64,000 bases of DNA from Closterium sp. NIES-65 (Eukaryota > Streptophyta > Zygnematophyceae > Desmidiales > Closteriaceae). Both the position numbers and the translations under genes were made by a program. The notes beneath the pieces were generated by a model. It was given only the letters and a program-made list of their open reading frames with translations, had not been told where the DNA came from and made no database searches. The stretch spans positions 1-64,000 of the forward strand of contig CANXME010000218.1 of NCBI GenBank assembly GCA_948144175.1, written 5' to 3'. Positions 1 through 8,843 of this stretch are shown here, in pieces (the stretch's first letter is position 1; each line of letters begins with the position of its first letter).

Positions 1-870
1 CCCGCGGGCTACGTCGGTGTAGTAAGTCCATTCGAGTGCTTGTCAACGTAACAGTGTCGCTGCAAGCCGTATCCGTGCTGCGTCGTGTTGCGGGGTCGAA
101 CAGCCAATGGCCTCGAAGTAAATTTCGAGGGTGGCCACGAATCGCCGGACGTCGGATCCCTTCGCGCTTGGATCGAACGCCTCCGGGAGCCTCGGTCGTG
201 CTGCTTCGAGGTTCGGCGACAGTGGTGCCATTGGTCCGTGAAATGTCGGTGTCGCCACTACTGCTGGAGTTGTCGGTGCTGCAGTCGTTGCGGTCGCTGC
301 TGCTGCGGTGGCGAACCCTGGTTGGCTTGTCAGAAAAGCCTCGAGTCGACGAAGCGTCGCCTGCGTCTGCTCCATGTCGGTGCGGAGGCTCGCGATGTCG
401 CTCGTAATCGCGTAGTTGTCACCTTGGCCCTCCATGCCTGACATCAACGCGTCCGAAAAACCGAATCGAGGGGGAGCGAAAAACACAGAACCGATTTACG
501 TACCTGAAATCGATGTTTGACTGCGTCGCCTTCGCGGTTTTTTTTGAAGACTGGTTTTAGCGGTCGAAAAAACTTCGCGTGTAAACGGGCTCTGATTACC
601 AAGTGTGAGGATATAGGATCGAGCTCAGAAAAGAGAATGAGAATTGAGTTGAATTGAAGGATCACCTGGGTACAACACGAGGCTCTATATAGGCTCGAAA
701 CAAGGCCCCGTAAACAGGTGTTACGCGAAGGTTCCGCGGGTCGCGAAGCGTCCCGAACAGATCCTTTCCGAATTCGGTAGAAGGCAATTTGGTGGCAACC
801 GAAAAGCCAAAATTCGGTGCACGCAACCTTGCTCGGTGCTATAACTATGATAAAATAGGAAAGCACCTAG
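1..870 (-). mobile_element. Ty3/gypsy 5' end, truncated by window edge
   Basis: Read on the minus strand this holds an LTR-like stretch (about 604-870, with a TATATAG box and CT-rich leader), a primer-binding-like site at 589-601 resembling the initiator-Met tRNA complement (TGGTAATCAGAGC, one base off the usual TGGTATCAGAGC), then a gag frame. The element leaves the window on the left, so no second LTR can be compared. The outer LTR boundary is not defined by the sequence. Confidence 0.55.
43..486 (-). pseudogene. gypsy Gag N-terminal fragment
   Basis: A 147-codon frame with an Ala/Thr-rich linker followed by the typical start of a retrotransposon gag domain (RLPEAFDPSAKG, then RRFVATLEIYFEAIG). 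A TGA at about 43-45 ends the frame, but Gag-like residues (QALEWTYYTDVARG) continue in the same frame beyond it, so the stop looks premature. Gag would form the particle shell that packages element RNA. The start is uncertain: an internal Met at MSGMEGQG fits as well as the upstream one. This is an inactive fragment. Confidence 0.6.
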
Positions 871-904
871 CCTAGGAAATCAAGCAGTTCATGCATGCAT
901 ATAA

Positions 905-1180
905 TTATCCTATGCTAGAAATAGCATGATAAAGTAAAGGCAAGAAAGCATAGCTGGCATAAGCCGTCGTACTCTCACAAATGACGTCAAATAGAGCCGC
1001 GCTCTTCTCAATCCACCGATCACGGGCATCTCCTTCCTCCGGCATCTTCTCCTCCCCCATCGCAATCTTCAGCAGCTTGTAGCGTTTGAAAGCACTTCGC
1101 ATCCGCCCACTTCATTCCTCATAGTTGGAGTCATCCAAAGCCTCGATCTTGGACGGTAGCGGTTCACTCTTCTTGTCAGC
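905..1180 (-). pseudogene. Copia Gag N-terminal fragment
   Basis: On the minus strand the residues KIEALDDSNYEE are followed, after a one-base loss near 1125, by GRMRSAFKRYKLLKIAMGEE and then RDRWIEKSAALFDVI. This is the N-terminal pattern of Copia Gag (UBN2/DUF4219 type). The frame breaks off near 905, next to the gypsy fragment. It sits directly downstream of a primer-binding site and LTR (1427-2110) in the same orientation, so it is the 5' remnant of a separate Copia element. Confidence 0.65.
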
Positions 1181-1426
1181 TGCATCTCCACTCCCTTGGC
1201 TCAACTTTTTCGCTCCCAATCACAGGGTTCAGCTCCCCCTTTTGCTGGTCACAATATAGATCCACAAAATCTTCACAAGTATCGGCGCCAACGAAATTTC
1301 GGCAGAGTTTCTCCTTAGTAGAAGTTACATCCAACCTTCAAAACACCACTTAAACACGCCCACAGGCCATGGTGGGTCTAGAAGGGTCTTAATACCTCAG
1401 TATACTCCTCACAAAGTCCTCAATCA

Positions 1427-1438
1427 GCTCTGATACCA
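1427..1438 (-). other. Copia primer-binding site
   Basis: The minus strand reads TGGTATCAGAGC, the standard plant Copia site complementary to the 3' end of initiator-Met tRNA. It lies two bases inside the LTR edge at 1441. Confidence 0.8.
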
Positions 1439-1440
1439 CT

Positions 1441-2110
1441 TGTTATGGATTAAGGACGAAGTCTAGAATTTTTAGGGGCCGAAATATATCAAAATCGTTG
1501 GTCCATAATTCTGGACAGAAACGTCGTCGTCACAAGAAACGCCGTCGACAAAAAACGCACTGTTAAAATATGTAGCCCTTGACTAAGGCTACCTTTCCCA
1601 ATTTGAATCGTATCATATAGTGGAGTGTAACTCGAGTTATGATTTCGGCGCACTAGGGGGTATGCTGCCACAGTAACTTAACCCAATCACAATAATCTCG
1701 AGGATTAATACACAAGGAAGTTGGAACCAGGTAGGAGGGAAGAGTAGGACAAGAGGGAAGGTCCCATGGGAATCCCCAACCAAGGAAACCCCATACCACC
1801 CAATTCCCCTCTCTATAGGCACCCCAACTTTGACATTTGTCATTTTCCCAACCCATGTTATCCACCTCACCCAACTTGGCCACACTTGCCAACTTGGTTT
1901 GGCTTCTCCCAACCACTTGGCATCATCTACAGTAATGGGGACGAATTTCTCAACCCCCAACAGTCTATACCCCTTATAGAGGCAACCCCACAACTTCCCA
2001 TAGTCGTCGCATCACAAACAAAACTCCGAACGATCATAACTTTCTCGTTCTTGCTCCGATCGCGACGATTCTTGGTTTGTCGGAAAGCTATTGAGCAGAG
2101 AAGTCAATTA
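1441..2110 (-). repeat. Copia 5' LTR, probable
   Basis: The inner LTR end is fixed by the adjacent primer-binding site: the plus strand begins TGTTATGG, so the minus-strand LTR ends CCATAACA. The outer end is not recognisable and is set at about 2110 by change of composition. No partner LTR lies in the window. Confidence 0.5.
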
Positions 2111-2271
2111 AGACTTTAGTTCGAGCAAGATGAAATTCACACACACTCAAAAAGTCCAAACCATGCCGAACAAAAATTCTTGCACACGCTCACACCACGC
2201 ATGCAATGCACGAACATATGATGGGAGGCAGATATACGTCAATGCGAATGATAGCCTCACATAACAGCAGA
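2111..2271. other. AT-rich stretch, nothing recognised
   Basis: Unique-looking sequence between two element remnants. No coding similarity, no terminal repeats and no tRNA-like folding are evident. Confidence 0.4.
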
Positions 2272-2325
2272 CTGTCCTTCGGGTGGACAACAATCGCCGA
2301 GGGTCTAGGGCTATAGGGAAACCTC
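2272..2325 (+). pseudogene. Copia RNase H scrap fused to an LTR
   Basis: The stretch reading LRVDN, then EG, then GNL matches the RNase H segment at about 26490-26560 of the old Copia element, with small deletions. It runs straight into the LTR start at 2326 without the usual 3' untranslated region. It is therefore the deleted 3' end of another copy, or the scar of recombination between copies. Confidence 0.5.
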
Positions 2326-2945
2326 TGTCAACGGGAGTTGTGGTTAACCCCGTCCTCGCTTAGGCCGAGCCGGCTTCTGGTCGGGTGTGCGGGAGTTGCA
2401 GCTGACCTGGAGTAGTAGGCGAGCTGGTCGGCGGGACTGGTCGACCTGCATGGGGGCCACTGCAAGGGCGCCGACTTCGGGAGGGCGCCAACTTCGGGTA
2501 ATCAACTTGGGAAGTCGACCGGTGGAGGCCGTTGACTTCGTGACACCGACTTGGGGCAGCCGACTTGGGTGGTTGGCTGACAGGTGTGCTGGTCGACCTG
2601 GAGTTGGTCGACTAAGAGTGTTGTCGACCTGCGGCTGGTCGACCAAGGTGTGATCAACTTGGTGAGGTCGAATGGAAGTGGTCGTCGACTCGGGTGGTCA
2701 ACGGGCACGCGCAGGAGCAGCTGGTCGACGTGGTTGCCCAGTCGACCAGGTTACCTGGGTGACGAGGTTCTGCGGAGGAATGTGACGGTCGCCCGTGTGG
2801 TTTTGGTGAGACCGACCTCGGTGGTGGCATCCCGAGGTCGACGTAGCTGATCAAAAGTAGTAGTTAGCACAAGGAAGATTTGGTGCGTGCGCTGTGCAGG
2901 TCACGAGGCAGAGCACGCCAATCATCAGCGAGCACCTGCGACGCC
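2326..2945 (+). repeat. Copia-0 5' LTR, truncated
   Basis: Alignable to the 3' LTR at 26886 until about 2945, where it passes directly into the interior of Gag. The LTR end, primer-binding site and Gag start are missing, so this junction is a deletion or recombination scar. The frequent GTCGACCTG words are LTR sequence and not coding. Confidence 0.6.
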
Positions 2946-3462
2946 GTTGGAGGACTACCCCGACCTGTGTGCAGAGTTCCGCGTTGTGCAGCTGCTGACC
3001 TTCACAGTCATCTCGCGGTGCTGCTTGCCGGGTGTGCAAATTGCCCTAAAGCCGTGCAGAGACTACCTTGACGCCGGCCACCAGGCGTGGCACTTCACTG
3101 AGTCGACATACAAGGTCACCAACGATCTGTACATCGGCCGGCTCGAGGAGCAGATGACGCACCTGCGGATGGGCGACGAGGAGACGGCGACTGACTACTG
3201 CAACCACGCACGACGAATTCTCGCCACCATGAGGATGTCCCGCGTGAAGTACTCGATGGCGTCGTACATCACCCTCGTCCTGAAGGGGCTAGCAAGCAGC
3301 TACAACTTGATGAAGCGGATGTCGGTGGGTGCCGAGCACGAGGATTCCCTGACCTCGTATATTCTCCGGGACGAAGCGATGCAGGAGGCCGAGCGGTCCT
3401 TGGAGCTCCTGCCGCAGGTGAACTACGGGGCCCCGGCGAAGCAAGGTGGTCAACCAGGATAG
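2946..3462 (+). pseudogene. Copia-0 Gag (UBN2) fragment
   Basis: Open from the LTR fusion to a stop at 3462. It carries WHFTESTYK, LYIGRLEEQMTHLRMGD, DYCNHARRILATMR and LTSYILRDEAMQEAE, the helical Gag pattern of plant Copia elements. The normal N-terminus is absent. Gag would assemble virus-like particles. The reading continues in the next frame with a poor zinc-knuckle remnant (CWIYQSLDHLTFEC near 3570-3612). Confidence 0.75.
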
Positions 3463-4686
3463 CGCAGGCAACCTGGGGGTAGTAGAAGCAGTGGCGGTAG
3501 ACGGAACAAGGACGCCGACAAGCAGAAGCCGGCCAAGGACAGCGGTCGAGGAGGAGGAAGTCGACGCCGGAAGTGCTGGATCTACCAAAGCCTCGACCAC
3601 CTCACCTTCGAGTGCGTCAACCGCAGTAACTCCGACGACGATGACGCCAAGAGCAGCCGCGGAAGATCGGCCAGCCGTCGTCCACGTCGAGGTAACAAGC
3701 CGCGCAAGGAGAAGCAGTCGAGTAAGTCGACATCGGCGAAGGACGCCGACTCCTTTGCTGGCGGCAAGGGGCGAGACGACAAGGAGGCATCGTGCTCGCT
3801 GGTCAGTGTCGTGGAGCCGACTGTCTTGCTGGCGCCGGAGGCTGTCGAGGACTTCCAGGCGATGGCGGTGGCTGTACAGGCAAACCCGGCAGTGGTCCTG
3901 CTCGCCAGCGGCTGCTCACATCACCTGATGGGGACGAAGGAGGCCTTCGTCGACCTGCAGTCGAGCGGCAACGTCAAGCATGTGCGCGGCTTCAACGGGG
4001 CGCTGTAGGTCGTCCATGGCCGGGGCATGGTCGCCTTGCAAGGGGAGGCCAGGAAGCAGGTGCTGATTCTCAATGTGCTCTACGTCCCGAGCGTGCACGC
4101 GAATCTGCTGTCGGCCGGCCAGCTGAAGGAGAACAGCGTGAAGCTGAAGGACGATGGCGACGGGATGTTGCTCGTCATGGCGGCAGGGGACGTCCTCAGT
4201 CGGGCGTTCTACACCCGCCGGGTCCTCTGCACCGACTTGCGTCCCTGCTCAACAAAGTCAATGACGTGCTCGACGGAGGTGGTGGCCCTGCGGGCCATCG
4301 TCTCAGCGACGAAGTTGACAACGGACAAACTACATGCGAGACTCGTGCACGTCGCCATGGACACCATCCGGAGCTCGGCGAAGCACGGGGTCGCCATTGG
4401 GCTGAACTTCAAGTCAGCGTCTGGCGCTGACTCACAGCGTGTCTCGTGCGTCAGTGGGAAGCTGGTGCGGCACAGCTTCCCCGACCAGGGCTCCGACGCT
4501 GACGACTTGCTGGCCGTCGTGCACATCGACTTGTGCGGGCCGTTCCGCATAGCGGCCAAGGACGGTAGCCTCTACTTCTTGCTGCTGAAGGACAGGAAGA
4601 CCCGCTATATGTGGGTGACGCCGGTCGCCAAGAAGTCGGACGTGCTGCAGGAATTCCAGAAGTGGCTGGAATGCAAGTTGCAGGAG
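3463..4686 (+). pseudogene. Copia-0 protease and integrase start
   Basis: After a frame change, the protease segment reads LLASGCSHHLMGT near 3900. The family motif is DSG, so the catalytic Asp codon has become Ala. A stop near 4006 splits the frame. The next frame (4027 on) holds NVLYVPSVHANLLSAGQL, the pre-integrase segment, then HIDLCGPFR with the first integrase Asp. It ends at about 4686, where a poly-T tract marks the 3' end of an antisense LINE insertion. Confidence 0.8.
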
Positions 4687-4809
4687 TTTTTTTTAATTAT
4701 TATTTTTTGCAATGCAAATTACACTATAAAAGCGCATACAAGCGTTAACAGTCGTAACTGTAGCTGATGGGCCCAGACAGTAGCTTGCCATCGTACCCAT
4801 CCTGAAAAC

Positions 4810-5059
4810 TTATGGGGGACGGAAGATCGTCTGCGGATTGGCCCAGATGGAGGTAAAACCACCGGTCCACGCAAGCGATTTAGCCGAGCTGTCACATACC
4901 CTGCTCATGAGACGAAATTCGTCCGGATCCAACCGCTCCAGGATGGAACATTGCCCCGGCCCCAGCATGATTCCCGCCCATTTGCTTCTCTTCTTTGCCC
5001 AAAGGTAAACCCTCGTACGAGTGTAGAAGGCCGCCGCAATCTTATGAAACTCCACCCAT
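4810..5059 (-). pseudogene. LINE ORF2 C-terminal end
   Basis: A stretch of about 80 residues (FHKIAAAFYTRTRVYLWAKK) that continues the LINE coding interrupted by Copia-1. A few hundred bases downstream comes the poly(A)-like end. The function of this tail is not recognised beyond being the end of the LINE protein. Confidence 0.6.
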
Positions 5060-5184
5060 TGTCAAACACTATATGTGTTATTGTTGTGTAGGCTATAGTG
5101 GGTTAGTCTTTAGGGGGTACACAAACTAGGGCTTCCTACTTGTACTCCAAACTTTCATAGTGCAATCACTTCTTCTTCGTAACA
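5060..5184 (+). repeat. Copia-1 5' LTR
   Basis: 125-bp direct repeat, unusually short for Copia. Contains GGCTATAGTGGG, shared in related form with the LTRs of Copia-2 and Copia-3. Confidence 0.95.
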
Positions 5185-5199
5185 TGGTATCAGAGCAGG
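5185..5199 (+). other. Copia-1 primer-binding site
   Basis: TGGTATCAGAGCAGG, complementary to the 3' end of initiator-Met tRNA, begins at the base after the LTR. Confidence 0.9.
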
Positions 5200-5229
5200 T
5201 CCTCCGTTAGGACCGATTCTTAGGGCCCA

Positions 5230-5935
5230 CCACTACTGCTGCCTACTAGCGCCCTCGTGCGCCCTACTGTCGGAGCGCCCTCGAGCGCCTCCCCCCCTAG
5301 CGCCCTCGTGCGCCTCGTTTTCACGGACCCCTAAGGCCCCGCGACCCGCGACCCGCCCCCCCCTTAGCGACTCGCGCGCCACCCCTTAGAGGCCCCGTCG
5401 ACCCCGCGCGCCGCCCCTTAGAGGCCCCGCTGGCCCCGCTTAGAGGCCCCGTCGGCCCCCTATACCCTGCGTGCGCCCACCCCTTAGCGGCCCCGTCGGC
5501 CCCGTCGACCCCACGCGACGCCCCTTAGCGGCCCCGCTGGCCCCGTCGACCCCGCGCGCCGCCCCCTTAGAGACCCCAGCAGGCCCCGTCGACCCCACGC
5601 GCCGCCCCTTAGCGGCCCCACTGGCCCCGTCGACCCCGCGCTCGACCCCCTTAGAGGCCCCATCGGCCCCGTTTGCCCCGCGCGCGCCCACTCTTTAGCG
5701 GCCCCGTCGGCCCCCCCCTCGACCCACGCGCCGCCCCTTAGCACCCCGCCGCGACACCCACGGCCCCGCCACAACGAGCCGCCCGAACCGAGCAGCCCGA
5801 ACCGAGCCCCCCAGCCCAAACCGAGCCACCCGAACCGAGCCGCCCAGCCCGAACCGAGCCGCGCCGCCCGAACCGAGCCGCGCCGCCCATACTGGACCGA
5901 GCCGCCCTACCTGAGTCGCACTGCCTACTGTTTTG
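5230..5935 (+). repeat. Copia-1 GC-rich leader repeats
   Basis: Degenerate tandem repeats built on CCCCTTAGAGGCCCCGTCGG-like units, then CCGAACCGAGCC-like units, occupy the untranslated leader between primer site and Gag. Frames opened in this stretch are by-products of composition. Copia-2 has an analogous but differently worded GC-rich leader. Confidence 0.75.
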
Positions 5936-5987
5936 AGGGTGCACCTACTGCTGCTACTGCTACTCTACTGCTACTCCTACTACTGCT

Positions 5988-7199
5988 ATGGCTAGCCCTC
6001 CTGTGCTAGCTTTTGATGCTGAGGGCCGCCCAGTGAAGTTCGAAACCTGGCTAGATGACCTACACCTCTTCCTACAGCTCACTGCCAAGGAGGACATCTC
6101 ACTGTACGATCACGCCCTAGGCCATGCTACTGCTCCTGCTGCTACTGCTGACAGCACTGCCCGCTCACAGTGGCAGACTCGTGACGCCCACGCTTCCTTT
6201 GCTATTCGCAACTCCCTGCCGATAGACGAGCGCGAGCACTTTGGCCAGCACAAGACTGCACAGGCACTGTACACCGCTGTCGTTGCCCGCTACTCCTCAC
6301 CTGCCTCTGCCGCGCTAGGCCGTCTCTCACTCCCCTACCTGTTTCCCGACCTGGCCTCGTTCCACACAGTCGCTGACCTCATCACGCACCTCCGTACTAG
6401 TGAGGCCCGCTTCCGTGCCGCCATGCTCGATGAGTTTCTTGCCAAGAACCCTCCCCCGCTCTCGCTCATTCTTTACCACCTAGTCACCCGCCTCCCTGAC
6501 ACTCTGCGTGCTCTCAGGGATCACTTCCTAGCTCGCTGCCCCACTGAGCTCACCATTGCCCTTCTTGAGAAGGAATTGCTTGCAGGTGAGGCTAGCATAG
6601 TCGCTGTAGGTGCCTCTCGTGGCGACCCCCGCACCCCTTTCTTTGAGGGGTGTTCCCCTTCCCCCCTTCTTCCCTCTATAGCCTCTGCTTCTGCTGTCGA
6701 CCTCCTTGGTTCTGGGAAGGTCGGGGCTGCGTCTGCTCTGAGCGGGCGCCGCAGCGGTAAGGGAAAAGGGGGCAAGGGAGGCGAAGGTGACGGCGAGGGA
6801 GGCGGTGGTGGGGGTGGTGGCGGCGGTGGGGGTGGTGGTGGGAATGGTGGGGCTAGTGGCAGCGGTGTGGGTGGTGTCGGCAGCGGCGGGGGAGGTGGCA
6901 GGGGCGGGGGCGGTGGTGGGGGCGGCGGTGGACGCGGCGGCGGCAAGGGAGGAGGTGGTCAAGGAGGTGGCGGCGGCGGTGGTGGTCGTGGAGGCACTGG
7001 CGGTGGCCAGAGCCTGCAGCACTCTCCGTCGCCCCAGGAGCTCCGTGAGTGGTACGCTCAGCACGGGGGGGGGGGGGGGGGGGATGGCCTTAGCTGCACG
7101 TACGTCATCCGCACTTGTGACCGCACTGGTCAGACGTGTGGGAGGGCGCACCCCACGCAGCGCTGCTTCTCACGCTTCGACGACGCTTGGCGTACTTAG
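5988..7199 (+). CDS. Copia-1 Gag polyprotein
   Basis: 403 codons from ATG at 5988. The N-terminus MASPPVLAFDAEGRPVKFE and the stretch RLPDTLRALRDHFLARCP are shared with Copia-2 Gag. Residues about 245-340 are almost pure glycine with Lys/Arg, an RNA-binding-like linker, followed by a Cys/His cluster (CTYVIRTCDRTGQTCGRAHPTQRC), a divergent zinc knuckle. Gag would form particles and package RNA. A stop at 7197-7199 separates it from the next block in the same general order (FPDATELPRYADLMKQNIDIF), so the native Gag-Pol junction or a mutation lies here. Confidence 0.8.
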   Translation: MASPPVLAFDAEGRPVKFETWLDDLHLFLQLTAKEDISLYDHALGHATAPAATADSTARSQWQTRDAHASFAIRNSLPIDEREHFGQHKTAQALYTAVVARYSSPASAALGRLSLPYLFPDLASFHTVADLITHLRTSEARFRAAMLDEFLAKNPPPLSLILYHLVTRLPDTLRALRDHFLARCPTELTIALLEKELLAGEASIVAVGASRGDPRTPFFEGCSPSPLLPSIASASAVDLLGSGKVGAASALSGRRSGKGKGGKGGEGDGEGGGGGGGGGGGGGGGNGGASGSGVGGVGSGGGGGRGGGGGGGGGGRGGGKGGGGQGGGGGGGGRGGTGGGQSLQHSPSPQELREWYAQHGGGGGGDGLSCTYVIRTCDRTGQTCGRAHPTQRCFSRFDDAWRT

Positions 7200-7238
7200 T
7201 TCCCTGACGCCACTGAGCTGCCCCGCTATGCTGATCTG

Positions 7239-8227
7239 ATGAAGCAAAACATTGATATCTTTGCTCTAGACTTCGATGCTATTCTCTCTGCCATGTATGT
7301 GATGTCTATTAGTGGAGAGGGTGCCCAGTACCTGCGTGTTCCGCCCGACCCGGGCATTCGACCCGGTCAGGCTACCGCTCTAGGTGCTAGAGTGTCTGCT
7401 ACCCCAGGTGCTGGTGAGGCTGCTGCTCTAGGTGCTGGTGCGTCTGCGCCCCCTGGTACTTAGTCGACTGAGGCACTGCACACCTTTACACTAGACTCAG
7501 GTGCCTCCCGCTGTTTCTTTCGTGACCACATGGCTCTCGAGCAGCTTGCTCGGCCCGTTGCAGTCTCTCTCGCTGACTCCCCTAGGGGTCCAGTCCTTAC
7601 GACCTCCTCCACTGTCCTCCCCTGTCCGGCCGTCCCATCGGGCATACTGTCCGGTCTCTACCTCCCCTCGTTCTCTACAAACTTGGTGGCGGGTAGTGCG
7701 CTCCAGGACATGGGTGTCCACCAGTTCACACCTGCCTACGAGCGCGTGACACACTGCACGTGTGCTCGGACGGGCCGTCACCTGTGCGACCTTCACACGG
7801 CAGCCGGGGTCGGACCTGTACACACTGACTATTGAGTCCCCACAGGTAGCTTCGTCTGCGTCTGCGTCAGGTCAGCTCTCGGCCCCCTGCTTGTGCCGCT
7901 CTCTGGCGCACGAGACCGTCCCTCTGGCACCACCGACTTGGTCACCCGTCCGTGCAGCGCCTTCGGGCAATGCACAAACGGTACCTTGTCTCTGGTCTTC
8001 CCAGGGTTCTCCCCTCCCCTCCCACCCTCACCTGCTCCTCCCTGTCTTCCCTGCGTCGAGGGGCGGCAGCGCGCTGCTCCTCACTCCTCGTTTCCCTCGA
8101 CGACTGCTCCCTTGCAGACGCTCCTCATGGACGTGTGGGGCCCCGCCCGCGTCCATGGTCAGGGTCAGGAGAGGTACTTCCTGATAGTTGTTAGACGACT
8201 ACTCGCGCTACACCACGGTCTTCCCCC
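7239..8227 (+). pseudogene. Copia-1 protease/pre-integrase, broken
   Basis: Pieces in three frames give DFDAILSAMYVMS, then the aspartic protease motif LDSGASRCFFRD near 7490-7530, then HHRLGHP-type pre-integrase and MDVWGPARVHGQG of the integrase start near 8130. Frame changes near 7460, 7835, 7930 and 8195 mean no single protein is made. The intact equivalent is the 19817-20947 frame of Copia-2. Confidence 0.75.
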
Positions 8228-8843
8228 TTGCGCACCAAGGGTGAGGTCCCTGATGTTTTGATCCCTTGGATCCACGCTTCTCGTCTTCAGCTCAGCGAGC
8301 GTTTCCACTCGGACTTTCCTGTCCTGCGCTTGCACTCTGACAGAGGTGGTGAGTTCTCTTCCGACCTCTTGGCAGCCTACTATGAGGAGCACGGAATCTG
8401 CCTGTTGTTCACGCTTCCGGCCTCTCCACACCAGAATGGGGTTGCTGAGCGCTGCATTGGCTTGGTCATGGAGGCCGCCCGTACCTCCTTGATCCATGCG
8501 GCAGCTCCCCACTTTCTGTGGCCGTTTGCGGTCCGATACGCTGCGCATTAGCTTAACCTCTTGGCCCCGTGTCTCCTTGCCGGAGACCTCCCCAACACTG
8601 CGTTCGACGGGAGAGGTTGGCGATGTGTCGCGTTTTCAGGTCTGGGGATCCCGAGCTTTAGTTCGCAATACGCCAGCGGACAAGCTCTCCTCCCACGCTG
8701 TTCCGTGTGTCTTCCTAGGCTTTGTTCTGGAGGCGTCTGGTTGGTAGTTTTACCTCCCCACCTCCCGCCGTGTCCGCGCCTCTCAGGACGTCACCTTTGA
8801 CGAGTCGGTACCCTTCTACCGCCTCTTCCCCTACCGCACTGCC
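8228..8843 (+). pseudogene. Copia-1 integrase core, broken
   Basis: FPVLRLHSDRGGEFSS carries the second catalytic Asp. SPHQNGVAERCIGLVMEAAR carries the catalytic Glu of the DDE triad. A stop at about 8549 and a frame change near 8600 split it from the tail (SGLGIPSFSSQYA-like and FVLEASGW) that leads into the linker before RT. Integrase would join element DNA to the chromosome. Confidence 0.75.
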
